Part shown: one piece after another, positions 53,755-63,560 of the stretch | Layout of the letters: every line of letters begins with the position of its first letter | Numbering within the stretch: the stretch's first letter is position 1 | NCBI RefSeq assembly: GCF_030053395.1 | Contig: NZ_JASGBH010000001.1 | Coordinates: forward strand, 124,001 to 188,000 | Length of the DNA: 64,000 nucleotides | Source of the DNA: Limnohabitans lacus | GTDB lineage: Bacteria > Pseudomonadota > Gammaproteobacteria > Burkholderiales > Burkholderiaceae_C | Direction of reading: 5' to 3' | Program-made: the position numbers and the translations under genes | Notes under the pieces: generated by a model | The model's database searches: none | What the model was told of the DNA's origin: nothing | What the model saw: only the letters and a program-made list of their open reading frames with translations

Positions 53755-54807
53755 ATGTTCATCAAAAACACCTGGTATGTGGCCTGCGCCCTGACCGAAC
53801 TGGAAGCCTTGGGCGACAAGCCACTGGGCCGCACCATTTGCAACGAGCAGATGGCGATTTTCAAAGGCCCGGACGGCAAGGTCGCTGCGGTCGAAGACTT
53901 TTGCCCGCACCGGGGTGCGCCCTTGTCGCTGGGTAAGGTGTGCAAAGGCCATTTGCAATGCGGCTACCACGGCCTGGAGATGGGCGTGGATGGCAAAACC
54001 GTGCAGATGCCCGGCCAACGCGTGCGCGGCTTTCCGGCCATCAAAGCATTTGCCGTGGTCGAGCGCTACGGTTTTGTCTGGGTCTGGCCCGGCGACCAGG
54101 CCAAGGCCGATGTGGCGCAGATGCCGGTGTTTGAGTTCTTCGACAACCCGGCTTGGGCCTATGGCGGCGGGCTGTACCATGTCCAGGCCGATTACCGCTT
54201 GATGATCGACAACCTGATGGACCTGACGCACGAGACCTATGTGCACGCCAACAGCATCGGCCAGCCCGAGATCGACGAGACGCCTTGCGAAACCAAGGTC
54301 GAAGGCGACCAAGTCATCTTGCAGCGCCACATGGAGGGCATTCAAGCGCCGCCGTTTTGGCAAATGGCCATGAGCGCCAACGGTCTGGACCCGCAGGCCA
54401 AGGTGGACCGCTGGCAGATCTGCCGCTTCACGCCGCCCAGCCACATCATGATCGACGTCGGCGTGGCATTGGCGGGCAAGGGCGGTTTTGATGCCGCGCC
54501 CGAGCACAAGGCCTACAGCGTGGTGGTGGACTTCATCACGCCCGAGACCGAGACCTCGCACTGGTACCACTGGGGCATGGCGCGTCAGTTCAAGCCGCAT
54601 GACACCGATCTGACCGACAAGATCCGCGCGGGGCAGGGCGGCATTTTCAACGAAGACATGGAGATGCTGCAGCTGCAGCAAGTCAACATCAACAAGTGGC
54701 CCGATCGCAAACTGTTGATGCTCAACATCGACTCAGGCGGCGTGCAGTCGCGCCGCATCATTGACCGCCTTTTGGCCGAAGAACACACACCGGAAGTCAC
54801 CGCATGA
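53755..54807 (+). CDS. vanA: vanillate O-demethylase oxygenase subunit (Rieske non-haem iron)
   Basis: A 350-residue ring-hydroxylating-type oxygenase. The Rieske centre is CPHRGAPLSLGKVCKGHLQCGYHG (C-x-H and C-x2-H; residues about 46-69). The mononuclear iron site is DNLMDLTHETYVHA (two His, about residues 163-171). VanA-type N-terminus FIKNTWYVAC. It should demethylate vanillate to protocatechuate with electrons from a VanB-like partner. Related aromatic O-demethylases or hydroxylases remain possible. ATG 53755 follows AGAGGA. It overlaps the ferredoxin gene by ATGA. Confidence 0.85.
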   Translation: MFIKNTWYVACALTELEALGDKPLGRTICNEQMAIFKGPDGKVAAVEDFCPHRGAPLSLGKVCKGHLQCGYHGLEMGVDGKTVQMPGQRVRGFPAIKAFAVVERYGFVWVWPGDQAKADVAQMPVFEFFDNPAWAYGGGLYHVQADYRLMIDNLMDLTHETYVHANSIGQPEIDETPCETKVEGDQVILQRHMEGIQAPPFWQMAMSANGLDPQAKVDRWQICRFTPPSHIMIDVGVALAGKGGFDAAPEHKAYSVVVDFITPETETSHWYHWGMARQFKPHDTDLTDKIRAGQGGIFNEDMEMLQLQQVNINKWPDRKLLMLNIDSGGVQSRRIIDRLLAEEHTPEVTA

Positions 54808-55112
54808 GCCAGACCGACCTGACCCAAACCCCCATCGCCTCGGACGGGAGCTTCGAAGTCCAGCTGCAAAAAAGCGGCCAGACCCTGCAAGTCACCAAAG
54901 ACCAGTCCATCCTCAAAGTCTTGCAAGACGCCGGGCACGACGTGCCTTTCTCGTGCTCCGAAGGCATTTGCGGCACGTGCCTCACCAAGGTGGTGGCCGG
55001 CAAGCCTGACCACTGGGACATGTACCTCACCCCCGAAGAGCAAGAAAAAGGCGATTGCATGATGGTTTGCTGCTCGCGCAGTCAGACGGCGCGCTTGGTG
55101 CTGGATTTGTAA
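54804..55112 (+). CDS. stand-alone [2Fe-2S] ferredoxin equal to the C-terminal domain of VanB
   Basis: A 102-residue plant-type ferredoxin with cysteines C51, C56 and C59 in CSEGICGTC and a fourth at C89. The sequence (DMYLTPEEQEKGD, CCSRSQTARLVLDL) matches the C-terminal domain of VanB-type oxygenase reductases, but the FMN/NAD(H) reductase part (about 210 residues) is absent. It is translationally coupled to the oxygenase gene, so a separate reductase encoded elsewhere is needed to complete electron transfer. It does not look like a recent truncation: the ATG and overlap are clean. Confidence 0.88.
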   Translation: MSQTDLTQTPIASDGSFEVQLQKSGQTLQVTKDQSILKVLQDAGHDVPFSCSEGICGTCLTKVVAGKPDHWDMYLTPEEQEKGDCMMVCCSRSQTARLVLDL

Positions 55113-55239
55113 GCAGCCCTCCCAGCGGCTATTGCAAAACGCTCTATCTGCTGGTGGCCCGCAGGGCAAGGTAAGCCCTGGCTTTGCGGGACAATGCAGG
55201 GCGACTCCCTCAGGGTGATCGCCCATAAGTTCCACCACG

Positions 55240-56193
55240 ATGAATTCCACCCTCCACATCCTGGGCATCACCGGCCCGATTTACCTGGCCATAGCACTGG
55301 GCTATGTGTTCACCCGTCGGGGCATGTTTGCCAAATCGGACATGCAGGTCTTTGGCAAGTTCACGCTGAACCTGGCCTTGCCGGCTTTGCTGTTCAACGC
55401 CTTGTCGCAGCGGCGCATTGGTGAAATCCTCAACGGGCACTACCTGCTGGCCTATGCCTTGGGTTCGTTTGCGGTGGCGCTGCTGGGCTTGTTGTGGGCG
55501 CGCAAAGTCAAGGGCCATTCTTTGAGCTACAGCAGCATGATGGCCATGGGCATGTCTTGTCCCAACAGTGGTTTTGTGGGCTACCCGATCATGCTGCTGA
55601 CCTTTGGCCCAGTGGCCGGTGTGGCGCTGGCGCTCAACATGGTGGTCGAAAACCTGTTGATGATCCCCTTCTTGCTGGCCGTGGCCGATGCGCAAGGTGG
55701 TCCTGCCGGTCAGTGGAAGCAGGTGATCGCGCAGACCCTGAAGAACCTGCTCAAAAACCCCATGATCTGGGGCATCACAGGCGGTTTTGTGTTTTCGTGG
55801 TTTGACCTGGAGCTGTCCGCACCGCTGGCCCGCACGGTGAATCTGTTCGCCCAAGCCAGCATGGTCTTGTCGCTGTTTGTGATCGGCGGCTCTTTGGTGG
55901 GCCTGAAGGCCGAAGGCCTCAAGGGCACGGTCACGCAGATCACCTTGGGCAAGTTGTTCTTGCACCCGCTGGCCATGTTTGTGGTGCTGAGCTTTGTGAT
56001 GCCGGTGGCCGATCCGGCCTTGCGCTCGGCCGCTTTGCTCTCGGGCGCCTTGCCCATGCTGGGTATTTTCACCATCTTGAGTCAGCGCCACGGCCACGGC
56101 ACCATCAGCGCAGTGGCTTTGCTGCTCACCACCATCGGATCGTTTTTCACGCTCAGCACCTTGCTGCTGGTCTTGCAACACCACCCGTTTTGA
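55240..56193 (+). CDS. AEC (auxin efflux carrier) family transporter
   Basis: A 317-residue carrier with about ten helices in two halves of five. Typical features are ITGPIYLAIALGYVFTRRGMF at the start, CPNSGFVGYPIMLLTFGP with the conserved Asn/Pro crossover, and VIGGSLVGLK. AEC proteins move organic acids such as malate or malonate across the inner membrane; the substrate here is unknown. It stands alone between the vanillate and protocatechuate operons. Confidence 0.88.
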   Translation: MNSTLHILGITGPIYLAIALGYVFTRRGMFAKSDMQVFGKFTLNLALPALLFNALSQRRIGEILNGHYLLAYALGSFAVALLGLLWARKVKGHSLSYSSMMAMGMSCPNSGFVGYPIMLLTFGPVAGVALALNMVVENLLMIPFLLAVADAQGGPAGQWKQVIAQTLKNLLKNPMIWGITGGFVFSWFDLELSAPLARTVNLFAQASMVLSLFVIGGSLVGLKAEGLKGTVTQITLGKLFLHPLAMFVVLSFVMPVADPALRSAALLSGALPMLGIFTILSQRHGHGTISAVALLLTTIGSFFTLSTLLLVLQHHPF

Positions 56194-56208
56194 TCATTCT
56201 GTAAGTCG

Positions 56209-56431
56209 CCGTCCTGTGGTCGGTTCGCTCGGCGTCTTGTAGGTCGGCGGCTTTAGCCCCGACATTGCTGGGTGCTGCGCTGTTGTCGGAGCTGAAGCTC
56301 CGACCTACGTCGCAGTCCTGTGGCTACGTCGCAACCCTGTGGCTGGTTCGCGCGGCGTTTTGTAGGTCGGTGGCTTTAGCCCCGACATGGCTGGGTGCTG
56401 CGCTGTTGTCGGCGCTGAAGCTCCGACCTAC
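56209..56431. repeat. tandem duplication (123-bp period) of paired REP-like elements
   Basis: Two similar units each hold a plus-oriented and a minus-oriented family A element: 56239-56265 with 56285-56308, and 56362-56388 with 56408-56431. The offset between units is 123 bp, and the sequence between elements (GGGTGCTGCGCTGTTGTCGG) is also repeated. The last element overlaps the end of the LysR gene, supplying its TAG stop. Confidence 0.85.
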
Positions 56432-57336
56432 TGGGCAAGCCACTGTTCGGCAACCTCGGTGATCAGCGCCAGTGTGGCTTGTTGGGTCAAGGTGGTGGGG
56501 CGCAGAGAGCTGATGGCGGTGTTGAGCTGGATGCTCAGTGGCGGATCGCACAGGGGCCGCACCGAAAACGCCGAAGGCCGCACCGAGCGCATCACGGCGT
56601 TGGAGGGCAAGATGGCATAGCCCGCGCCATCGGCCACCAAGTCCAGGATGGCGCTCACGCCGTCGATTTCCAGCGCAATCTGTGGGCGGCAGCCAATGGC
56701 GGCCATCTCAGACTCCACATGCATGCGGATCGCATTGGGCCGGGTGGGGATCACCAAGGGCAGGGCGGCCACTTCTTGCAGCCTGATGGGCGGCGGCGGC
56801 GGGTCTTCTTGCAGGCCCGGTGGGCGGGGTTGCACCAGCAGCAGTTCTTCTCGCACCAGGGGGGTGTGCTCGATGCCGGGCACCTGGCTGGGGTTGTAGA
56901 GCACGGCGATGTCCAGGCGGCCGTTTTGCAGGTTTTCTTGCATGGCGCTCGACAAGCCTTCGCTGATGGACAGTTGCGCTTCGGGCATGCGCTGCCTGAA
57001 AGCGCGGGTTAAGGGCACGGTGATGACCCGCGCCACGCTGGGCGGCAGGCCCAGCGCCACACGGCCCGACAAGCCGCTGCGCACCCGGCCCAGTTCTTCA
57101 CGCGCCCGCTCGACCTGGTGCAAGATGCCTCGGCCGTGTTCCAGCAGCAGTTGCCCGGCCTGGGTGGGCGTGGCGCCCCGCCCATTGCGCACCAGCAGGT
57201 TTTGCCGCAGCTCGACTTCGAGCAGGCGCACCTGACGGCTGAGCGCGGGTTGGGCGATGTTCAGGGCCTGCGCGGCGCGGGTGAAGCTGCCCAGTTCGGC
57301 CACGCGCACAAAGTATTCGAGCTGTTTGAGGTCCAT
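56428..57336 (-). CDS. LysR family regulator of the protocatechuate operon
   Basis: A 302-residue LTTR. The N-terminal helix-turn-helix reads FVRVAELGSFTRAAQALNIAQPALSRQVRLLE; the effector domain follows (IDGVSAILDLVADGAGYAILP). It is divergent from ligJ with a 151-bp gap, the usual setting for a local activator such as LigR or PmdR. The effector is probably a ring-cleavage intermediate (inference). The TAG stop at 56428-56430 is part of a REP-like element, so the last residues may have been set by its insertion. Confidence 0.88.
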   Translation of the reverse strand: MDLKQLEYFVRVAELGSFTRAAQALNIAQPALSRQVRLLEVELRQNLLVRNGRGATPTQAGQLLLEHGRGILHQVERAREELGRVRSGLSGRVALGLPPSVARVITVPLTRAFRQRMPEAQLSISEGLSSAMQENLQNGRLDIAVLYNPSQVPGIEHTPLVREELLLVQPRPPGLQEDPPPPPIRLQEVAALPLVIPTRPNAIRMHVESEMAAIGCRPQIALEIDGVSAILDLVADGAGYAILPSNAVMRSVRPSAFSVRPLCDPPLSIQLNTAISSLRPTTLTQQATLALITEVAEQWLAQ

Positions 57337-57366
57337 GGTGCGGCTTTCTGTTGGTGTGATTTTGTC

Positions 57367-57385
57367 ATACCCGTGGCTTGGTTAT
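57367..57385. promoter_or_regulatory. candidate LysR-type binding dyad
   Basis: ATACCC-N7-GGTTAT, an imperfect inverted repeat (one mismatch) in the divergent gap 31 bp from the LysR start and about 100 bp before ligJ. Position and symmetry suit an LTTR recognition site, but the match to T-N11-A is not exact. Confidence 0.35.
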
Positions 57386-57487
57386 ACGAATTTGTTCTAG
57401 CTGGTAGATGGTGCAAAGGCTGGGTCAGGGCAGGGTCAGACTGCACAATCTCGGGCAGATATCAGACCCATCCTTCAGGAACCCGCC

Positions 57488-58534
57488 ATGAGTCAAACAC
57501 AACCCTTGATCATCGACGTGCACGGTCACTACACCACCGCCCCCAAGGCGCTGGAGGACTGGCGCAACAAGCAAATTGCCGGCATCAAAGACCCCGCGTC
57601 CATGCCCAAAGTGTCCGAGCTGAAAATCAGTGACGACGAGCTGCGCGAAACGATTGAGACCAACCAGCTGGCCAAGATGAAAGAGCGCGGCTCGGACATC
57701 ACCATCTTCAGCCCCCGCGCCAGCTTCATGGCCCACCACATTGGTGACTTCAATGTCTCGTCCACCTGGGCGGCCATCTGCAACGAGCTGTGCTACCGCG
57801 TGGCGCAACTGTTCCCTGACAACTTCGTGCCTGCGGCCATGCTGCCCCAGTCGCCCGGCGTGGACCCCGCCACCTGCATCCCCGAGCTGGTCAAGTGCGT
57901 GGAGCAGTACGGCAACGTCGGCATCAACCTGAACCCCGATCCCTCGGGTGGCCACTGGACTTCGCCGCCCTTGAGCGACAAGGCTTGGTACCCGATTTAC
58001 GAAAAGATGGTCGAGTACGACATCCCCGCCATGATCCACGTGAGCACCAGCTGCAACAGCTGCTTTCACACCACGGGCGCGCACTACCTGAACGCGGACA
58101 CCACCGCCTTCATGCAGTGCCTGACCTCAGACCTGTTCAAGGATTTCCCGACGCTCAAGTTCTTGATTCCGCACGGCGGCGGCGCGGTGCCTTACCACTG
58201 GGGCCGTTTCCGCGGTCTGGCGCAAGAGCTGAAGAAACCTTTGCTGTCCGAGCACCTGCTGAACAACATCTTCTTTGACACCTGCGTGTACCACCAGCCT
58301 GGCATCGACCTGCTGACCAAGGTGATCCCGGTCAAGAACATTTTGTTTGCCTCCGAAATGATCGGCGCGGTGCGCGGCATCGACCCCGAAACAGGTCACT
58401 ATTACGACGACACCAAGCGCTACGTGCAAGCCACAGCCAACCTGAACGACCAAGAGCGTTACATGGTCTACGAAGGCAATGCCCGCCGCGTGTTCAAACG
58501 TCTGGACGACCAGCTGACGGCCAAGGGCCTGTAA
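57488..58534 (+). CDS. ligJ: 4-oxalomesaconate hydratase (LigJ/PmdE)
   Basis: A 348-residue amidohydrolase-fold hydratase with the N-terminal metal motif [11 protein letters not shown], the barrel histidine in [24 protein letters not shown] and a late SEMIGAVRG. It hydrates 4-oxalomesaconate (from PDC hydrolysis) to 4-carboxy-4-hydroxy-2-oxoadipate. Clustering with the aldolase, PDC hydrolase and dioxygenase genes supports the call; PmdE is the Comamonas name. AGGA lies just upstream of ATG 57488. Confidence 0.92.
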   Translation: MSQTQPLIIDVHGHYTTAPKALEDWRNKQIAGIKDPASMPKVSELKISDDELRETIETNQLAKMKERGSDITIFSPRASFMAHHIGDFNVSSTWAAICNELCYRVAQLFPDNFVPAAMLPQSPGVDPATCIPELVKCVEQYGNVGINLNPDPSGGHWTSPPLSDKAWYPIYEKMVEYDIPAMIHVSTSCNSCFHTTGAHYLNADTTAFMQCLTSDLFKDFPTLKFLIPHGGGAVPYHWGRFRGLAQELKKPLLSEHLLNNIFFDTCVYHQPGIDLLTKVIPVKNILFASEMIGAVRGIDPETGHYYDDTKRYVQATANLNDQERYMVYEGNARRVFKRLDDQLTAKGL

Positions 58535-58562
58535 GCGACTTCAAACAATTCAGGAGAACACC

Positions 58563-59246
58563 ATGTACGAACTCGGCGTTGTTTACCGCAACATCACCCG
58601 CGCGGACCGCGCAGCCACCGACGGCTTGGCGGCACTCGGCTCGGCCACTGTGCACGAAGCCATGGGCCGTGTCGGCCTCATGAAGCCCTACATGCGCCCC
58701 ATCTATGCAGGCGCTCAGGTGTCTGGCACGGCGGTGACGGTGCTCTTGCACCCCGGCGACAACTGGATGATGCACGTGGCCGCAGAGCAAATTCAGCCCG
58801 GCGACATCGTGGTTGCGGCCATCACCGCCGAATGCACCGATGGCTACTTTGGCGACCTGCTGGCCACCTCCTTCATGGCCCGTGGCGCTCGTGCGCTCAT
58901 CATCGACGCCGGTGTGCGCGATGTGAAAGAACTCACCAAGATGGGTTTCCCCGTCTGGAGCAAAGCCATCAGCAGCAAGGGCACCATCAAGGCCACCGTC
59001 GGCTCGGTGAACATCCCCGTGGTGTGCGCCGGCATGATCGTGAACCCCGGCGACGTGATCGTGGCCGATGACGATGGTGTGGTCTGCGTGCCAAAGGCCT
59101 TGGCTGCCAAAACACTGGAAACCGCCCAAGCGCGCGAAGCCAACGAAGGCGAAAAACGCGCCAAGCTGGCCTCGGGCGTGCTGGGCCTGGACATGTACAA
59201 GATGCGCGAGCACTTGGCGGCTGCGGGTCTGAAGTACATCGACTGA
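58563..59246 (+). CDS. ligK: 4-carboxy-4-hydroxy-2-oxoadipate aldolase / oxaloacetate decarboxylase (LigK/PmdF)
   Basis: A 227-residue RraA-fold class II aldolase. The [25 protein letters not shown] stretch contains the Arg-Asp pair binding pyruvate and metal. It cleaves 4-carboxy-4-hydroxy-2-oxoadipate to pyruvate and oxaloacetate, and family members also decarboxylate oxaloacetate. It lies 28 nt after ligJ with AGGAGAA before the ATG. A short hairpin (59262-59276) follows the stop. Confidence 0.93.
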   Translation: MYELGVVYRNITRADRAATDGLAALGSATVHEAMGRVGLMKPYMRPIYAGAQVSGTAVTVLLHPGDNWMMHVAAEQIQPGDIVVAAITAECTDGYFGDLLATSFMARGARALIIDAGVRDVKELTKMGFPVWSKAISSKGTIKATVGSVNIPVVCAGMIVNPGDVIVADDDGVVCVPKALAAKTLETAQAREANEGEKRAKLASGVLGLDMYKMREHLAAAGLKYID

Positions 59247-59261
59247 TCGACACCATCACGG

Positions 59262-59276
59262 GCCCTTTTCAAGGGC
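59262..59276. other. small hairpin in the ligK - receptor gap
   Basis: GCCCTT with AAGGGC around a 3-nt loop, without U-tract, 15 nt after the ligK stop. It is probably an mRNA processing or stabilising element rather than a terminator. Confidence 0.35.
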
Positions 59277-59305
59277 TCGTCTCTCACTTGGCAGGAGACT
59301 AGGGC

Positions 59306-60271
59306 ATGAAGATTCACCAACACGTGGCACTTTGGATCGGCACGCTTGGCTTGTGCGTTTCGGCCTTGGCCCAAAACTACCCCAGCAAACCCGTCAAGAT
59401 CGTGGTGGGTTATGCCGCTGGTGGCGCCGTGGATGTGGTGGCACGCACCATTGGCCAGAGCCTTCAGAGCAGCCTGGGTCAGGCCTTTGTGGTGGAGAAC
59501 AAGCCCGGCGCCGGCACCAACATCGCCGTCAAATCGGTGATCACGGCCGAGCCCGATGGCTACACCCTGTTGATGGCGGCCAACGCCTTGGCGGCCAACA
59601 TGGCGCTGTACCAGCCCCAGCCCTTTGATGCCGAAAAAGACCTGGTGGCGGTTTCTATGATCGGCCGTGTGCCGGTGGTCATCGCGGCCAATGCCAATGC
59701 GCCCTATGCCAACGTCAAGCAACTGATCGACGCGGCCAAAGGCAAGCCCAACACCATTGCTTACGGTTCGCCAGGCAATGGCTCTACGCCGCACATGGCC
59801 ATCGAGTTGTTGGCGCGGGCTGCCGGCATCGATTTGCAGCACATCCCCTACCGGGGTGGCTCGCCTGCGATCACGGACACCATTGGCGGGCAAGTGCCGT
59901 TGGTGGCGGTCAATGCGCTGGAGGTTTTGCCCCATGTGCGCAGCGGCAAGCTCAAGGTGCTGGGTGTGCTCAGCACCAACCGCAGTGCCAATTTCCCGGA
60001 TGTGCCGACCGTAGCCGAGTCGGGTTTTCCGGGCTTTGAAGCGTCGGTCTGGTACGGCCTGGTGGCCCCTGCAGCCACGCCCAAGCCCATCGTGGCCAAG
60101 CTGCATGCCGAAGTGCAAAAAGCCCTCCAGACCAAAGAGGTGCGCGAGCGCATGAACGCCGTGGGCGGCGAGGTGATGCCCGGCAGTGCCGAGATGTTCA
60201 CCCAGCTGATCCGTTCCGAGCGTGTGCGCTACGACAAGCTGGTGCGCGAAGCCAACATCAAACCCGATTGA
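59306..60271 (+). CDS. Bug/TctC-family periplasmic receptor within the lig operon
   Basis: A 321-residue receptor with signal peptide (MKIHQHVALWIGTLGLCVSALA). The Bug fold appears as VKIVVGYAAGGAVDVVARTIG, VENKPGAGTNIA and HIPYRGGSPAITDTIGGQVP. It sits between ligK and ligI, so it is probably co-regulated with protocatechuate use and may bind protocatechuate, PDC or a related acid. No cognate TctAB genes are present here. AGGAGA precedes ATG 59306. Confidence 0.9.
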   Translation: MKIHQHVALWIGTLGLCVSALAQNYPSKPVKIVVGYAAGGAVDVVARTIGQSLQSSLGQAFVVENKPGAGTNIAVKSVITAEPDGYTLLMAANALAANMALYQPQPFDAEKDLVAVSMIGRVPVVIAANANAPYANVKQLIDAAKGKPNTIAYGSPGNGSTPHMAIELLARAAGIDLQHIPYRGGSPAITDTIGGQVPLVAVNALEVLPHVRSGKLKVLGVLSTNRSANFPDVPTVAESGFPGFEASVWYGLVAPAATPKPIVAKLHAEVQKALQTKEVRERMNAVGGEVMPGSAEMFTQLIRSERVRYDKLVREANIKPD

Positions 60272-60293
60272 TTTTTGAAGTTCCACGAAAGAA

Positions 60294-61216
60294 ATGACCA
60301 TGCAATTTGAAAAAACCCCCGGCTGGTTGGACTGGTACACCGGCCCGAGCAAGCCGAAGTTCCAGGTGCCCGCAGGCGCCGTGGACGCGCACTGCCACGT
60401 GTTTGGCCCTGGTGCCGAGTTCCCCTACGCTACCGAGCGCAAGTACACGCCCTGTGATGCCAGCAAGCACCAGCTGTATGCGCTGCGCGACCACTTGGGG
60501 TTTGCGCGCAATGTGGTGGTACAAGCCACTTGCCACGGTGCCGACAACCGCGCCATGGTCGATGCGCTGGTCAACTCCGGCGGCAAAGCCCGGGGCGTGG
60601 CCACCGTCAAGCGCAGCGTGACCGATGAAGAAATCCAGGCCATGCACGACGCGGGTGTGCGCGGCGTGCGATTCAACTTCGTCAAGCGCTTAGTGGACTT
60701 CACTCCTAAGGACGAGCTGATGGAGATCGCCAGCCGCATCGCCAAATGGGGCTGGCACGTGGTCATCTACTTTGAAGCGGTGGACCTGCCCGAGCTGTGG
60801 GACTTTTTCACCGCGCTGCCCACCACCGTGGTGGTGGACCACATGGGCCGCCCCGACGTGTCGCTGCCGGTGGATGGCCCGCAGTTTGCGCTGTTCCAAA
60901 AGTTCATGCGCGAGCACCACAATGTGTGGAGCAAGGTGTCCTGCCCCGAGCGTTTGTCGGTCACCGGCCCCAAGGCACTCAACAGTGAGCAAAACGCTTA
61001 TCAAGACGTGATCCCGTTTGCCAAGCGCATCGTCGAGGAGTTCCCTGATCGCGTGCTCTGGGGCACCGACTGGCCGCACCCCAACCTGAAAGACCACATG
61101 CCCGACGATGGCCTGCTGGTGGACTTCATCCCGCACATCGCGACCACGCCAGAGCTGCAACGCAAGCTGCTGGTGGACAACCCGATGCGCCTGTACTGGC
61201 CCGAGGAGAACAACTG

Positions 61217-61217
<1 letters not shown>
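60294..61217 (+). CDS. ligI: 2-pyrone-4,6-dicarboxylate hydrolase (LigI/PmdD)
   Basis: A 307-residue amidohydrolase with the PDC-lactonase pattern VDAHCHVFGPG near residue 30, DHMGRPD and LWGTDWPHPN. It hydrolyses 2-pyrone-4,6-dicarboxylate to 4-oxalomesaconate without needing a metal in studied members. The stop overlaps the ligA start by one base (TGATG), so translation is coupled. Confidence 0.94.
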
Positions 61218-62589
<1,372 letters not shown>

Positions 62590-62600
62590 GAGGAACATTC

Positions 62601-63557
62601 ATGAGCAAAACCATCAAAGTCGCCCTGGCGGGCGCAGGTGCCTTTGGTATCAAACACCTGGACGGCATCAAGAATATCGACGGCGTGGAAGTCGTCTCGC
62701 TGATCGGCCGCGAGTTCGACAAAACCAAAGAGGTGGCGGACAAATACGGCATCGGCCACGTCACCACTGATCTGAACGAGTCTTTGGCTTTGAAAGAAGT
62801 CGATGCCGTCATCTTGTGCACGCCCACGCAAATGCACGCCAGCCAGACCTTGGCCTGCCTGAAGGCTGGCAAGCACGTGCAGGTGGAAATCCCACTGTGC
62901 GATGTTTACAAAGAAGGCCAAGAAGTCTTGCGCGTCCAAAAGGAAACCGGCTTGGTGGCCATGGTGGGTCACACCCGCCGTTTCAACCCCAGCCACCAGT
63001 GGGTGAACCACAAGATCAAGGCCGGTGAGTTCAACATCCAGCAAATGGATGTGCAGACCTACTTCTTCCGCCGCACCAACATGAACGCGCTGGGCCAAGC
63101 CCGCAGCTGGACCGACCACCTGCTGTGGCACCACGCGGCCCACACGGTGGATTTGTTCGCCTACCAGTGCGGCAGCCCCATCGTCAAAGCCAATGCGGTG
63201 CAAGGCCCGATCCACCCCACGCTGGGCATCGCCATGGACATGAGCATCCAGCTGAAGGCCGCCAATGGCGCGATCTGCACGCTGAGCTTGAGCTTCAACA
63301 ACGACGGCCCACTGGGCACTTATTTCCGCTACATCGGCGACACCGGCACCTACCTGGCCCGTTACGACGACCTGTTCACCGGCAAGGAAGAAAAAATCGA
63401 CGTCTCGCAAGTGGCCGTGTCCATGAACGGGATCGAGTTGCAAGACCGCGAGTTCTTCGCCGCGATCAAAGAAGGCCGCGAGCCCAACAGCTCGATCGCC
63501 CAAGTGCTGCCTTGCTACCAGGTGCTGCACGACCTGGAACAGCAGCTGAACGGCTGA
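62601..63557 (+). CDS. ligC: 4-carboxy-2-hydroxymuconate-6-semialdehyde dehydrogenase (LigC/PmdC)
   Basis: A 318-residue Gfo/Idh/MocA-type oxidoreductase with Rossmann motif ALAGAGAFGIKHLDG and the substrate-domain signature HTRRFNPSHQW, plus WHHAAHTVD. It oxidises the cyclic hemiacetal of the ring-cleavage product to 2-pyrone-4,6-dicarboxylate with NAD(P). AGAGGAA lies 6 nt before ATG 62601. Confidence 0.94.
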   Translation: MSKTIKVALAGAGAFGIKHLDGIKNIDGVEVVSLIGREFDKTKEVADKYGIGHVTTDLNESLALKEVDAVILCTPTQMHASQTLACLKAGKHVQVEIPLCDVYKEGQEVLRVQKETGLVAMVGHTRRFNPSHQWVNHKIKAGEFNIQQMDVQTYFFRRTNMNALGQARSWTDHLLWHHAAHTVDLFAYQCGSPIVKANAVQGPIHPTLGIAMDMSIQLKAANGAICTLSLSFNNDGPLGTYFRYIGDTGTYLARYDDLFTGKEEKIDVSQVAVSMNGIELQDREFFAAIKEGREPNSSIAQVLPCYQVLHDLEQQLNG

Positions 63558-63560
63558 TGG

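Noticed and set aside
58844..60352. A 502-codon minus-strand open frame across ligK and the Bug receptor
   Set aside because: It is antisense to two well-supported genes and contains no recognisable motif.
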